Positions 35,468 to 44,570 of a stretch of 64,000 nucleotides of DNA are shown in pieces. The stretch is from positions 62,001 to 126,000 of the forward strand of contig NZ_JADNAT010000002.1 of NCBI RefSeq assembly GCF_015550425.1. Reading direction: 5' to 3'. The DNA is from Clostridium sp. 1001275B_160808_H3 (GTDB taxonomy: Bacteria; Bacillota; Clostridia; Clostridiales; Clostridiaceae). The notes beneath the pieces were generated by a model. The model made no database searches. It saw nothing but the letters and a program-made list of their open reading frames with translations, and had not been told where the DNA came from. The position numbers and the translations under genes are program-made. Within the stretch, counting starts at the first letter, position 1; every line of letters begins with the position of its first letter.

Positions 35468-35953
35468 ATGTTAGGAATAGTATTATTATATGTAGGAATA
35501 GTTCTAATAAATAATGGTATAAGCAGATTATACAATATAGATGAAAAATCAGCTGCTGTAATGAATATATTTACAGGTGCTTTAGCAGTAGTAATTGATA
35601 CTGTAAATGTAATACAGGAAGATTACTATGCAGTAGGGACAGGATTATTATTTGGGTTTACATATTTATTTATAGGTATAAACGGTATATTTAAATTGGA
35701 TAAAAGACCTTATGGTTGGTATAGCTTATTTGTAGCTATAAATACTATATCATGTGCATATCTAAGTTTTACACAAGATTTAGATTGGAGAATGGGGACT
35801 ATATGGATATTATGGGGCATACTTTGGGCTACAGCCTTTATAGAAATAATTCTAAAGAAAAATCTTGGAAAGTTTGTCCCATATTTAGCTATATTTGAAG
35901 GAATTATAACTGCTTGGATACCTGGATTTTTGATGCTTGTTGAGAGGTGGTAA
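35468..35953 (+). CDS. UreI/AmiS-family urea channel
   Basis: 161 residues with six predicted membrane helices, matching the acid-gated urea channel family of Helicobacter UreI and the AmiS proteins. Landmarks are LLYVGIVLINNGI at the start, GTGLLFGFTYLFIGIN, and LDWRMGTIWILWGILWATAF with conserved Trp residues. Position at the end of the urease operon indicates urea import. Confidence 0.9.
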   Translation: MLGIVLLYVGIVLINNGISRLYNIDEKSAAVMNIFTGALAVVIDTVNVIQEDYYAVGTGLLFGFTYLFIGINGIFKLDKRPYGWYSLFVAINTISCAYLSFTQDLDWRMGTIWILWGILWATAFIEIILKKNLGKFVPYLAIFEGIITAWIPGFLMLVERW

Positions 35954-36060
35954 TTCTAATGTAATATTGAATTTTCTGAATATATGCGTGATAAATTAAA
36001 AATATATTTAATTTATATAAAAATGAGCATATTATATAATTATATTAACTGATTGTATTA

Positions 36061-36112
36061 AATAATCTTTCACAATATAGAAATGTATTGTGAAAGATTA
36101 TTTATTTTTATA
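36061..36112. terminator. Terminator of the urease operon
   Basis: A perfect 17-bp stem, AATAATCTTTCACAATA (36061-36077) with its complement at 36086-36102, followed by TTATTTTTA. Confidence 0.88.
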
Positions 36113-36246
36113 TAAGAAATTATAAGCTTTTCTGTACAATTAAGATTATTAACTATTAGCTAAAGAATAAAATAAGTACTTTATTAACATTTTTAAGTGG
36201 ATTTCATATAATACTTATGCAAAACTATAATAGGATGTGTATAAAT

Positions 36247-37929
36247 ATGTCCATAATAAGTAAGGTGCTTTATAGGACAATTATTGGTTGTGGAGGAGTC
36301 GTAGAAAGAAAATTTATTAAAGAAACTAAAAACTTTAAGAAAGTTAATAATGACTTGTTGTTTGATATTTTATCTAAAAATGCTAGTAGTGAAATAGGGG
36401 ACAAATTTGAATTTAAAAATATACTTTCTGTAAGTGATTTTAAGAAAGAAGTCCCTTTAACTGACTATTCATATTATGATAATTATATTGAACGTATGGC
36501 TAATGGTGAAAAAAATATATTAACAACACAGAATGTTGAGTATTTCGGGAATACTTCAGGAACTACAGGTAAACAAAAATTAATTCCAGTTACAAAGTCC
36601 AGTAGAATGAAAGCTGCAAAATATATGGCATTATTGATAACTAGATTTTCTTATAATAATTTTAAAGAAAACTGGAATTATGGTAGGGGATTAATGATTG
36701 CAGATGTAGTTATGAATACTTATACTGATGGGGGAATACCCATTTGTTCAGCAACTTCAGGTGGTATAAATGGCATGAAAAGTTTTTTGCCATATTTATA
36801 TACATCACCTTATGAAGTTATGAAAATTAAAGATAAGGAAGTATCACTTTATTTACATGTACTTTTTGGATTAATGGAGAAAAAGCTATTATATATATCT
36901 GGAATTTTTATTTCGAACATATTAGATTTATTAAGGGTCATGGAAAAAAATTCTGATAGATTAGTAAGAGATATTCGTAAAGGGAGAGTAAGCAAAACAT
37001 TAAATATTGATGAAGAAACTAGAAAAGCATTAAATAAATATTTATCTCCAAATGCTAGCAGGGCAGATGAATTAGAAAAGGAATTTAAAAAGGGATTTAA
37101 GGGAATTTGCAAAAGAGTTTGGCCAGAGCTACAATATATAGCAGCAGTTACAGGAGCTAATTTTACAATTTATGATGAGATGGTTAATTATTATTCAGGC
37201 TCAATTCCAATACACTCACCTTGTTATGCAGCATCAGAAGGAATTATAGGTATAAATCCATATGTTGAATATATAAGATATGTAATAATACCAGACACTG
37301 TTTTTTATGAATTTATTTCATCAGAAGAACTAAATGAAAGTAACCCAATGACATTTTGTACAGATGAATTAGAAATAGGAAAAAGCTATGAACTTGTTAT
37401 TACAACTTATACAGGTCTTTATAGATATAGGTTAGGTGATGTTGTTAAGGTAGTTGGATTCTATAATAATTCACCTGAAATAGAATTTTTATATAGAAGA
37501 AATCAAGTATTAAACATGGTGTCAGAAAAAACAACTGAAGAGCATTTAACATCTGCAATAAGAAATACAAAAAATAAGCTTAAACTTAATTTAATAGATT
37601 ATACTACAGTTGCTGATAATTCAAGAACTCCTGGTAGGTATCAATTTTACTTTGAAATCAAGGGGAATGTTACAAAGGAGTTAGTTAGAAATATTGAGAT
37701 AACTTTAGATGAGGAGCTAAAAAATTGCAATTTAGCTTATAAGAGATTTAGAGGAAAAAGTGGACTAGCTAAACCAAAGGTAATAATACTTGAAGATGGA
37801 ACATTTAATAAGGTAAAGGAATTTTTATTTATGAAGGGGATTTCAAAAAATCAAATTAAGATACCAAGAGTAACTACCACAAACAAAAATGTTTTGAATA
37901 TTATTGAAGGTAGTAAACTACATTATTAG
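36247..37929 (+). CDS. GH3 auxin-responsive-type acyl-adenylating enzyme
   Basis: About 560 residues of the GH3 superfamily (ANL adenylating fold) that in plants joins amino acids to jasmonate or auxin; bacterial roles are largely unknown. The ATP loop reads FGNTSGTTGKQKLIPVT (about 95-111), followed by the conserved HSPCYAASEG, the YRYRLGDVVKVVGF block with the hinge Asp, and a C-terminal domain ending GRYQFYFEI and RVTTTNK. Three in-frame ATGs (36217, 36235, 36247) compete; AGGATG before 36247 makes it most likely. It is a single-gene unit. The substrate cannot be deduced. Confidence 0.85.
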   Translation: MSIISKVLYRTIIGCGGVVERKFIKETKNFKKVNNDLLFDILSKNASSEIGDKFEFKNILSVSDFKKEVPLTDYSYYDNYIERMANGEKNILTTQNVEYFGNTSGTTGKQKLIPVTKSSRMKAAKYMALLITRFSYNNFKENWNYGRGLMIADVVMNTYTDGGIPICSATSGGINGMKSFLPYLYTSPYEVMKIKDKEVSLYLHVLFGLMEKKLLYISGIFISNILDLLRVMEKNSDRLVRDIRKGRVSKTLNIDEETRKALNKYLSPNASRADELEKEFKKGFKGICKRVWPELQYIAAVTGANFTIYDEMVNYYSGSIPIHSPCYAASEGIIGINPYVEYIRYVIIPDTVFYEFISSEELNESNPMTFCTDELEIGKSYELVITTYTGLYRYRLGDVVKVVGFYNNSPEIEFLYRRNQVLNMVSEKTTEEHLTSAIRNTKNKLKLNLIDYTTVADNSRTPGRYQFYFEIKGNVTKELVRNIEITLDEELKNCNLAYKRFRGKSGLAKPKVIILEDGTFNKVKEFLFMKGISKNQIKIPRVTTTNKNVLNIIEGSKLHY

Positions 37930-38048
37930 AATGCTGATAGTATAAAGTTATTTCATATTTTGCATAGATATTTTAAATAAGGACTTTAGAGATTGTTTTA
38001 GGTTAAGGTATCTTTAAATAAAATTATTTTTAATAATTATAAATTATC

Positions 38049-38095
38049 AATAAGAGGATGTACCAAAATAAATGATACTTCCTCTTATTTTTCTT
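38049..38095. terminator. Bidirectional terminator
   Basis: AATAAGAGGA and TCCTCTTATT (38080-38089) form the base of a hairpin ending in T runs, between convergent genes. Confidence 0.75.
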
Positions 38096-38624
38096 TTAAT
38101 AAAGTTTTGATTTCAGTTAATTCTTTTGTTAATTCTTCTATTTGCTTTTCTAATTTTTCTATTTTAGATATGTTAATATCATTACTGTTTGAACTATTAG
38201 TACTAGAAGAAGCTGATGTGCTTGAAGTATTTCCATTTGTGCTTGTAGAATTATTACTACAAAAAGGATTACTAATATTATAATTTTTTGGGTCATAATA
38301 TCTACCTGGCCCTGATTCGAAATATTGTTGTTGAGCATTAAATACTAAAATAACTTGACCAACTAATTCTAACCAGTTTCCAATAAGATTTTGAATATTA
38401 AAAGGAATATTTCCAGCGATTATATTACCAATTATTTCACCTATTATTGCAAAAAGTTCTGGTGGAAGAGTTTGGAATGGACCTGGTGGTATATCATTAC
38501 ATCCAGTAGTATTATTATTGTTATTGTTAGTATTATTGTCATTGTTAGTATTATTGTTATTGTTATTATTATAACCACAAGATCTTAATAAATCTTCAAA
38601 ATTTCCCCAACCATTAAAATTCAT
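38085..38624 (-). CDS. Asn-rich protein with central conserved region and C-terminal coiled coil
   Basis: 179 residues. The N-terminal low-complexity Asn/Thr tract (about 19-40) is encoded by an imperfect hexamer repeat (TTATTG on the + strand). The central conserved-looking part (PPELFAIIGEIIGNIIAG to FNAQQQYFESGPGRYYDP) follows, then a Ser/Thr/Asn linker (about 124-150) and a final coiled coil (EKLEKQIEELTKELTEIK). Similar proteins occur in clostridia, but I know no function. There is no signal peptide; a structural or spore-associated role is only a guess. The repeat tract may vary in length between strains. Confidence 0.7.
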   Translation of the reverse strand: MNFNGWGNFEDLLRSCGYNNNNNNNTNNDNNTNNNNNNTTGCNDIPPGPFQTLPPELFAIIGEIIGNIIAGNIPFNIQNLIGNWLELVGQVILVFNAQQQYFESGPGRYYDPKNYNISNPFCSNNSTSTNGNTSSTSASSSTNSSNSNDINISKIEKLEKQIEELTKELTEIKTLLKEK

Positions 38625-38997
38625 ATTTTACCTCAATAAAAGTGATTATATTTATTATATTAAATATCTAATAAAAAGTACTAGATTAATAATATTATCT
38701 TTCATAGAAGATTAAATAATATATATGAATATGATATTAAATTTGTATGTGTATCACAGATTAGCATAAGACAATGAATAAATGATATAATATTAAAATA
38801 CTTATTGGGAGGAGATTACATTAATAAATTTTTAGGTGATATTGCTGAGCTTAGCAATTAATTATGTATAAAATACATTTAAAATTATAAATAGCAGGAA
38901 GAAATCAAACAAAGGAGAGAGCTCTTAAAGCAATAAAGTTAAAAGAAGTCTATTACAATAAATACATCAAAACTAAATTTGAATTTGGAGTTATTAT
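38625..38997. other. Intergenic region
   Basis: It includes GGGAGGAG at about 38808 followed by a very short open stretch (NKFLGDIAELSN) without ATG, and a second AAAGGAG at 38909. These look like traces of lost genes. Nothing intact is seen. Confidence 0.45.
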
Positions 38998-40146
38998 ATG
39001 AAGAAAATAGAAAATATTTTGAAGATAAAAGAATATGAAAAATTTAAGTGTACAGCAGATAAATGTAGGTTCACTTGTTGTAAGGGGTGGGATATAAATG
39101 TAGATACTAACACTTATAATAAGTGGAGAGAAAAAGATGATCTTAATTATCTTTTAGATAATGTAAGGTTTATAAAAAGCAATGGAGAAAATAGCTATTT
39201 AATTAAGAAGGAAACAAAGGGAGCATGTCCTTTATTAAGCAATGAAGGGCTATGTAATATAGTTATAAATCATGGTGATGAAAATTTATCTTTAACTTGC
39301 AAGAACTTTCCTAGAATAGAAAATGAATTTGAAGATGTGAGAGAGCTTACTTTATCTTGCTCTTGTCCTGAGGTAGTTAACATAATTAGTGATATGAAAG
39401 AAAAGACGTATATAGAGTCTAATGATTCCCTATCTTATGTTGAAGATTTGGGATGCTTAAAAATAAGAGAGAGTTTAGTTAATATAATTCAAAAAGATGA
39501 AATAAGAATAGAAGATAAGCTTATCCTTTCCTATAATATGCTTTTTAATATGTTTGATAGTGATGATTTAACTTATGATAATTTAATAGAGTTTTTAGAT
39601 AAATATAAATCTAGAAATTATATAAAAGAAGAATTAAATAAAATTAAAGACTATGAAAATAAAGAAAGTATAAAATATTTGAAAGAAATAAATTCATTAT
39701 TTATAGATATAATAGAAAACTATAGAAATGTTTCTATTTTCAAAGAAGCGCTAAATGATATTTATAAATTTACTAAAGAAACTAATATAGAAAAGATTTT
39801 TAAGGATTGGAATGACTTTAAGGGTTTATTTAAAGAATATGATAAATTAATTGAAAACTGTATTGTATCAAAAGTTTTTAGTAGTTGTGTTAGTGAAGAT
39901 TTAGAAGAAATGATTATTTCTTTTGAAATGATTATATTGGAATATTTATTTATAAGGCATGCTATATTTTTAAGATATTGTATTAATATAAAAGAAAATA
40001 TTAGTAGCCAAGATGTAAAAGATTATATTGTAATTTTTTCAAGGATTATAGGTAATAACTCTGATGCAGTAATAGAATTTTTATTAGATATTTTTGGAAG
40101 TGAAATATTGGAATTTGATTATATATATTCATTAGTTGTAATTTAA
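38998..40146 (+). CDS. FliB-like lysine-N-methylase (YkgJ-type Cys-rich N-terminus)
   Basis: 382 residues. The N-terminal Cys-rich domain FKCTADKCRFTCCKGW, then CPLLSNEGLCNI and LSLTCKNFPRI, matches the flagellin lysine-N-methylase FliB family, where cysteines bind an iron-sulfur cluster. The rest is helical. No flagellin or flagellar gene is in the window, so another protein could be the target. GGAG is nine bases before the ATG. Single-gene unit. Confidence 0.8.
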   Translation: MKKIENILKIKEYEKFKCTADKCRFTCCKGWDINVDTNTYNKWREKDDLNYLLDNVRFIKSNGENSYLIKKETKGACPLLSNEGLCNIVINHGDENLSLTCKNFPRIENEFEDVRELTLSCSCPEVVNIISDMKEKTYIESNDSLSYVEDLGCLKIRESLVNIIQKDEIRIEDKLILSYNMLFNMFDSDDLTYDNLIEFLDKYKSRNYIKEELNKIKDYENKESIKYLKEINSLFIDIIENYRNVSIFKEALNDIYKFTKETNIEKIFKDWNDFKGLFKEYDKLIENCIVSKVFSSCVSEDLEEMIISFEMIILEYLFIRHAIFLRYCINIKENISSQDVKDYIVIFSRIIGNNSDAVIEFLLDIFGSEILEFDYIYSLVVI

Positions 40147-40238
40147 ATAGAAATAATTAAAAAAGTTATCAAAGAAAATCTTAATTTTATATAAGTAAAA
40201 AAAATAGTACACAAAGGTTAAGAAGGGAGATAATATAA

Positions 40239-40553
40239 TTGGAAGAAATAAGAAAAAGGATAAGAAAATTTAGAGATGATAGAGAATGGTCACAATTTCA
40301 TACACCAGCTAATTTAGCAAAGGCAATAAGCATTGAATCAGGAGAATTATTGGAGCATTTTCTTTGGGATGATAATCACAATAAAGAAGAAGTATGTGAA
40401 GAATTAGCAGATGTTATGATTTATTGCTTACATATGGCGGATTCATTAGGGGTTGATATAGAAGACATAATGAATAGAAAAATGGATAAAAATGAAAAGA
40501 AATACCCAGTAGAAAAAGCTAAGGGAACAAGTAAAAAGTACACGGAACTTTAA
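40239..40553 (+). CDS. MazG-like nucleotide pyrophosphohydrolase
   Basis: 104 residues of the all-alpha NTP pyrophosphatase superfamily. Metal-binding residues are in SIESGELLEHFLW (ExxE) and EELADVMIYCLHMAD (ExxD). The small size and REWSQFHTPANLAKAI start resemble the MazG-like/dCTP pyrophosphatase-type house-cleaning enzymes. The start is TTG at 40239 after AAGGGAG. A broken MutT gene, another nucleotide-sanitising type, follows closely. Confidence 0.88.
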   Translation: MEEIRKRIRKFRDDREWSQFHTPANLAKAISIESGELLEHFLWDDNHNKEEVCEELADVMIYCLHMADSLGVDIEDIMNRKMDKNEKKYPVEKAKGTSKKYTEL

Positions 40554-40623
40554 TTTGTAGGGTCTAGATGGTAACTTAGTATAATATTTACTTGTGTTAT
40601 TTGAAAATTATTTAAAGTAAAAT

Positions 40624-40655
40624 GTAGTTATCATAATTAAATTTGTGGTAACTAC
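40624..40655. promoter_or_regulatory. GTAGTTAT-N16-GTAACTAC motif, copy 3
   Basis: Left half-site GTAGTTAT (40624-40631) has one change from the other copies; right half-site GTAACTAC (40648-40655) is exact; the spacer is again 16. It sits 28 bp before the broken MutT gene. In RNA the change would still pair as G-U. Confidence 0.4.
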
Positions 40656-40682
40656 AAATATTTATAAGAGGAAATGGAAGAT

Positions 40683-40914
40683 ATGAAGGTAATAGAAGTT
40701 GTTGCAGCAATAATAAAAAAAAGAAGATAAGATATTTATAACGCACAGAAGCTATGGTGAGTTTAAAGATATGTGGGAATTCCCAGGTGGAAAGATAGAA
40801 AATGGGGAATCACAAGAAGAAGCATTAATACGAGAAATAAAAGAAGAATTATCATCACAAAATTGGGTTCCAGCAGATGTGGAGGTAGTTGAAATGCTAG
40901 TAGGAGTTTATTAA
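40683..40914 (+). pseudogene. Broken Nudix hydrolase (MutT-type)
   Basis: ATG 40683 starts MKVIEVVAAII and runs into TAA after a run of eight A (40715-40722). In the neighbouring frame the protein continues EDKIFITHRSYGEFKDMWEF and PGGKIENGESQEEALIREIK, the Nudix box. A one-base slip in the A run explains the break. In addition, EELSS is joined directly to NWVPADVEVVEML, which is normally the C-terminal end, so about 50 internal residues are missing. Two independent lesions make it non-functional. Confidence 0.85.
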
Positions 40915-41119
40915 GTTAATATTATTAGGGAAAAATCTATGATAGTACTTATATGCTAGTATAGTTTTTTATTTTAATATTTATAACAATATACAATTGT
41001 TGTAAATTGTAATTGTTTTAATAATAAGATATAATAAATCTAAAATATTATAATAAAGAAATGAATAATATAACTACGAATTTATCTTAATTATAATAAA
41101 ATAATCAGGAGGCAAGACC

Positions 41120-42280
41120 ATGGATAGGAAGGATTTTTCTGATTTAGAAGACCAAATTGTATCTACAGTAAAAAGTGCACTTGATGCTATAGATTTTGTC
41201 AATTTAAAAAAGGATATTAGTAATAAAACAGAGGACACTTTAAATGAATTTAAATCAAAGCTAAAAGAATATAATGACAAAGTAGAAAGTAAATATAGAG
41301 TTTTAAATAAAAAGCCTAAAAATGATATATCAGCATATATTAGCAAAAGGCCAGCTGGAACTGTATCAGGAATTATTTATACTATCTTTGGATTAATAGG
41401 AAGCTTAATTTTTGGATTTTTAGTATTGATGTGTTTAATATTTATGTCCTTTTTTACTAAGGTTATAACCGATGCTTTTGTTGGATTTACAGTTATATTT
41501 ATATTCTTTGCAATAAGCCTAGTGTTATTATTAAGAGGAATAAATATAAGGAAAAGACTTAGAAGATTTAAAAAGTATGTAAGATTTATTGAAGATAATA
41601 GTTATTGCTTAATTAAAGATTTAGCTAGATTTGCAAAAGAAAAAGAATCCTTTGTTATTAAGGATTTAGAGAAGATGATTAATTTAGGTATGTTTTTAGA
41701 AGGGCATATCGATGAAGAAGAAACTTATCTTATGTTAAATGATGATGTTTATGGAGATTATTTAAATCTAAAAAAACAGCAAATAGCTAAAGAAGAATTA
41801 AATAAAAAAGAAGAATTAAATAAGAATATAGATGATTCAGAACAAGAAGAATTAAATTCTACAATTGAAATGGGAAGAAAATATATTGAACAAATAAAAA
41901 ATACAAGGAATGTGCTTTATAAAGAGGAAATAGCCATAAAGCTTGATAAATTACAAAACATTGCAAATGAGATTCTTAATTATGTTGAAAAAAATCCTAA
42001 GAAGATTCAAGAAGTTAATAAATTTATAAATCATTATCTTCCTATTACAATTAAACTTATTAACTCTTATAAAGATTTAAGCAATCAATTAGTTCAAGGT
42101 GAAAATATTAAAAATGCTAAAGTAGAAATTGAAAAAAGCATAGATATTATAGAAACTGCTTTTGAAAATTTATTAGATGATTTATATGAAGATGTTGTTT
42201 TAGATATTTCTACAGATATATCTGTTCTTAAGACTTTATTTAAACAAGAGGGGTTAACAGAGGAAGATTTTAAGAAATAA
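41120..42280 (+). CDS. xpaC: XpaC-family membrane protein
   Basis: 386 residues of the family annotated as 5-bromo-4-chloroindolyl phosphate hydrolysis protein. It has an N-terminal helical cytosolic part, two close membrane helices (about 80-135: GIIYTIFGLIGSLIFGF and IFIFFAISLVLLL), then a long coiled, highly charged C-terminal half. It is paired with a TelA-family gene 27 bp downstream, as is usual in Firmicutes; the pair is linked to tellurite or toxic anion tolerance. The biochemical role is unknown. AGGAGG precedes the ATG. Confidence 0.85.
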   Translation: MDRKDFSDLEDQIVSTVKSALDAIDFVNLKKDISNKTEDTLNEFKSKLKEYNDKVESKYRVLNKKPKNDISAYISKRPAGTVSGIIYTIFGLIGSLIFGFLVLMCLIFMSFFTKVITDAFVGFTVIFIFFAISLVLLLRGINIRKRLRRFKKYVRFIEDNSYCLIKDLARFAKEKESFVIKDLEKMINLGMFLEGHIDEEETYLMLNDDVYGDYLNLKKQQIAKEELNKKEELNKNIDDSEQEELNSTIEMGRKYIEQIKNTRNVLYKEEIAIKLDKLQNIANEILNYVEKNPKKIQEVNKFINHYLPITIKLINSYKDLSNQLVQGENIKNAKVEIEKSIDIIETAFENLLDDLYEDVVLDISTDISVLKTLFKQEGLTEEDFKK

Positions 42281-42307
42281 GCTTAAAGTAAAAGGGAGGA
42301 ATTTAAA

Positions 42308-43453
42308 ATGAGTGATGAATTTAAGGAACCTATTAGTATAAAACCAGAATTGACATTTGAAGCATTTCAAGATGAAGCTCTTGATGTGCAAGTAAAGGAA
42401 GAAAAAGTAGAAGAAAAAATAATTGAGGATATCAATTTAACAGAAGAAGAAAAAAGGATGGTAGATCAATTTGTAGAGAAGATAGAAATAAATAACTCAA
42501 ATTCTATCTTACAATATGGAGTAGGAGCCCAAAAGAAAATTTCTGATTTTTCTGAAACAGCATTAAATAATGTGAAAACTAAAGATTTAGGGGAAGTTGG
42601 AGATATGCTTTCCAATGTAGTTCTTGAGTTAAAGAACTTTGAAGAGTCAGAAGAGAAAAAAGGTATTTTAGGTTTCTTTAAAAAAGGCAAAGATAAGATT
42701 AATCAAATGAAAGTAAAATATGATAAGGTAGAGGATAATATAAATAAAATGTGTAATGTCCTTGAAAAGCATCAAATACAGCTTTTAAAAGATATTGCTA
42801 TGCTAGATAAGATGTATGAAATAAATAAAGTATATTTTAAAGAACTTTCTATGTATATATTAGCTGGAAAAAAGAAGCTTCAAATATTGGAAAAAGAAGA
42901 GCTGCCTAAACTACAAGAAAAAGCAAAAAATAGTGGTCTTCCTCAGGATGCTCAAGAAGTAAATGACTTTATTTCACTTTGCAATCGCTTTGAAAAGAAA
43001 ATTCATGATTTAGAATTAACAAAAATGATTTCTCTTCAGATGGCTCCTCAAATTCGTTTGATTCAAAATAATGACTCATTAATGTCTGAAAAAATACAAT
43101 CAACAATTGTAAACACTATTCCACTTTGGAAAAGTCAAATAGTTTTAGCTCTTGGAGTTGCTCATTCTACTAATGCTGCAAAGGTTCAAAGTGAAGTAAC
43201 GAATATGACAAATGAACTTTTACGTAAAAATGCAGAAATATTGAAAACTTCAACTATAGAAACAGCCAAAGCAGCAGAAAGAGGAATTGTTGATATTGAT
43301 ACTCTTAAAATGACTAATGAATCATTAATTTCAACTCTTGACGAAATACTTAATATACAAACAGAAGGACGCCAAAAGCGTAGAGAAGCTGAGTTAGAAT
43401 TAAAAAATATTGAGGATCAATTAAAAAATAAACTTTTAGATTTTAAATATTAA
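42308..43453 (+). CDS. telA: TelA-family toxic anion resistance protein
   Basis: 381 residues, cytosolic, almost entirely helical with long coiled coils. TelA landmarks include GVGAQKKISDFSETALNNV, the GFFKKGKDKINQMKVKYDKV region, and QIRLIQNNDSLMSEKIQSTI followed by IPLWKSQIVLALG. It probably acts with the XpaC-like membrane protein upstream. Named for tellurite resistance, but the true role is uncertain. A terminator follows at 43528. Confidence 0.9.
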   Translation: MSDEFKEPISIKPELTFEAFQDEALDVQVKEEKVEEKIIEDINLTEEEKRMVDQFVEKIEINNSNSILQYGVGAQKKISDFSETALNNVKTKDLGEVGDMLSNVVLELKNFEESEEKKGILGFFKKGKDKINQMKVKYDKVEDNINKMCNVLEKHQIQLLKDIAMLDKMYEINKVYFKELSMYILAGKKKLQILEKEELPKLQEKAKNSGLPQDAQEVNDFISLCNRFEKKIHDLELTKMISLQMAPQIRLIQNNDSLMSEKIQSTIVNTIPLWKSQIVLALGVAHSTNAAKVQSEVTNMTNELLRKNAEILKTSTIETAKAAERGIVDIDTLKMTNESLISTLDEILNIQTEGRQKRREAELELKNIEDQLKNKLLDFKY

Positions 43454-43853
43454 TGTAGTTAGAAAATTAAGTGAAAAAGTTTTTGAAAATTTTAAGATCT
43501 ATAATAAAATAAAAAAAATTCAGTAGCGAGAAAGTATAAATTCAGGTAGGATTTGCACTTTCTCTTTTTTATTTACAAGGCATAGGAATATAGTGGTGGT
43601 AGCTTTCTATTTAGCATTTCATTGGTTATAAATATAATAGTAGGAAATAAATGTTTTATTATGATTGTTAAATTATAAACTGAAGAATATAATTAAAGTA
43701 TTTCAAAATTTAATAATAAAGGGTTGAGTTTATGAAATATGTACATTTAACGGGGGATTCACTCGAGTGATGGCAATAAAATGTAAAAAAATAGGGGGAT
43801 TTACGGGTGGGATTTCTGTAAATATAATTTCTTCAGTATAATGTAATGAAGTT
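43454..43853. other. Intergenic region with terminator and debris
   Basis: A hairpin GAGAAAGT/ACTTTCTC (43528-43564) with T run ends xpaC-telA. Around 43731-43830 are a broken start (MKYVHLTGDSLE then stop) and G-rich words (GGGGGATTCAC, GGGGGATTTAC) unusual for this DNA; this looks like a decayed gene. Confidence 0.5.
43528..43571 (+). terminator. Terminator of xpaC-telA
   Basis: GAGAAAGT (43528-43535) pairs with ACTTTCTC (43557-43564), followed by TTTTTT. Confidence 0.75.
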
Positions 43854-44060
43854 ATGTCTATTATCATTAAAAATGACAACGAATACAAATACTCGGATGG
43901 GATTGGTAAAAAGCGAGATTACTCAAAACTTTCAAAAGAGGAAACAAGAAATTATGTTAAAGAATCAGTATGTGAAGAAGAGAAGTATTATAAAGTAATA
44001 GGAACATTAAGTAAAGGCTTTAAATTAATGTTTATATTTTTTATATATAATTATAAATAA
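43854..44060 (+). CDS. Hypothetical small protein (68 aa), doubtful
   Basis: Charged N-terminal part (NDNEYKYSDGIGKKRDYSKL) and a hydrophobic end (LMFIFFIYNYK). No ribosome binding site is seen before the ATG, and the surrounding DNA contains broken frames, so it may be the remainder of a decayed gene. Family not recognised. Confidence 0.3.
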   Translation: MSIIIKNDNEYKYSDGIGKKRDYSKLSKEETRNYVKESVCEEEKYYKVIGTLSKGFKLMFIFFIYNYK

Positions 44061-44077
44061 AAGGGGAGGAATTAAAA

Positions 44078-44518
44078 ATGTTTTTAGAGGCTGATTTAGC
44101 TATGGAATTAGAGGTTGAAATTACTAATTCTATGACTGTAGGTAATGGATTAAATGGATATCTTAATATTATTCCAATTACAGGAGGAACTTTTAAATGT
44201 TTAAATAATGATGGAGTATTTGTAATGGGTAAAGTATTACCTGGTGGTGCAGATTGGAATACAAGAAAAAGTGAAACTTTATCACATGCTTTTGCTAAAT
44301 ATACAATTGAAACCGAGGATAATATATTTATATCTGTTGAAAATGAAGGCTATCTAGATGATATGGCGAGGGGGAAAATTATTAAGACTGTACCTAAATT
44401 TAAAGTTGATGAAAATAGTAATTACAGCTATTTGAATACTGGGGTATTTGTTGCTTCATTGGATGTAAATTTTTTTGAAAAAAGTATTGTGTCAATAAAG
44501 GTATATAAACTTAGATAA
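44078..44518 (+). CDS. DUF3237-type beta-barrel protein
   Basis: 146 residues. Resembles the DUF3237 family: an N-terminal ELEVEITNSMTVGNG strand, PITGGTFKCLNNDGVFVMGKVLPGGADW, and the YTIETEDNIFISVENEG segment. The family is usually found beside catabolic enzymes and has no settled function. AGGGGAGG precedes the ATG, and the esterase gene follows 52 bp later, probably in the same operon. Confidence 0.7.
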   Translation: MFLEADLAMELEVEITNSMTVGNGLNGYLNIIPITGGTFKCLNNDGVFVMGKVLPGGADWNTRKSETLSHAFAKYTIETEDNIFISVENEGYLDDMARGKIIKTVPKFKVDENSNYSYLNTGVFVASLDVNFFEKSIVSIKVYKLR

Positions 44519-44570
44519 ATAAATTATAAAGGATATTATAAGCAAAAAAATATAATGAGGGGAAATTTGT

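Noticed and set aside
38391..38588. Plus-strand open frame of 65 codons rich in Ile and Val
   Set aside because: It is the mirror image of the Asn-coding hexamer repeats of the minus-strand gene at 38085-38624.
38881..38998. Possible coding remnant before the FliB-like gene
   Set aside because: On careful reading the frame meets a stop after a few codons; no continuous protein is supported.
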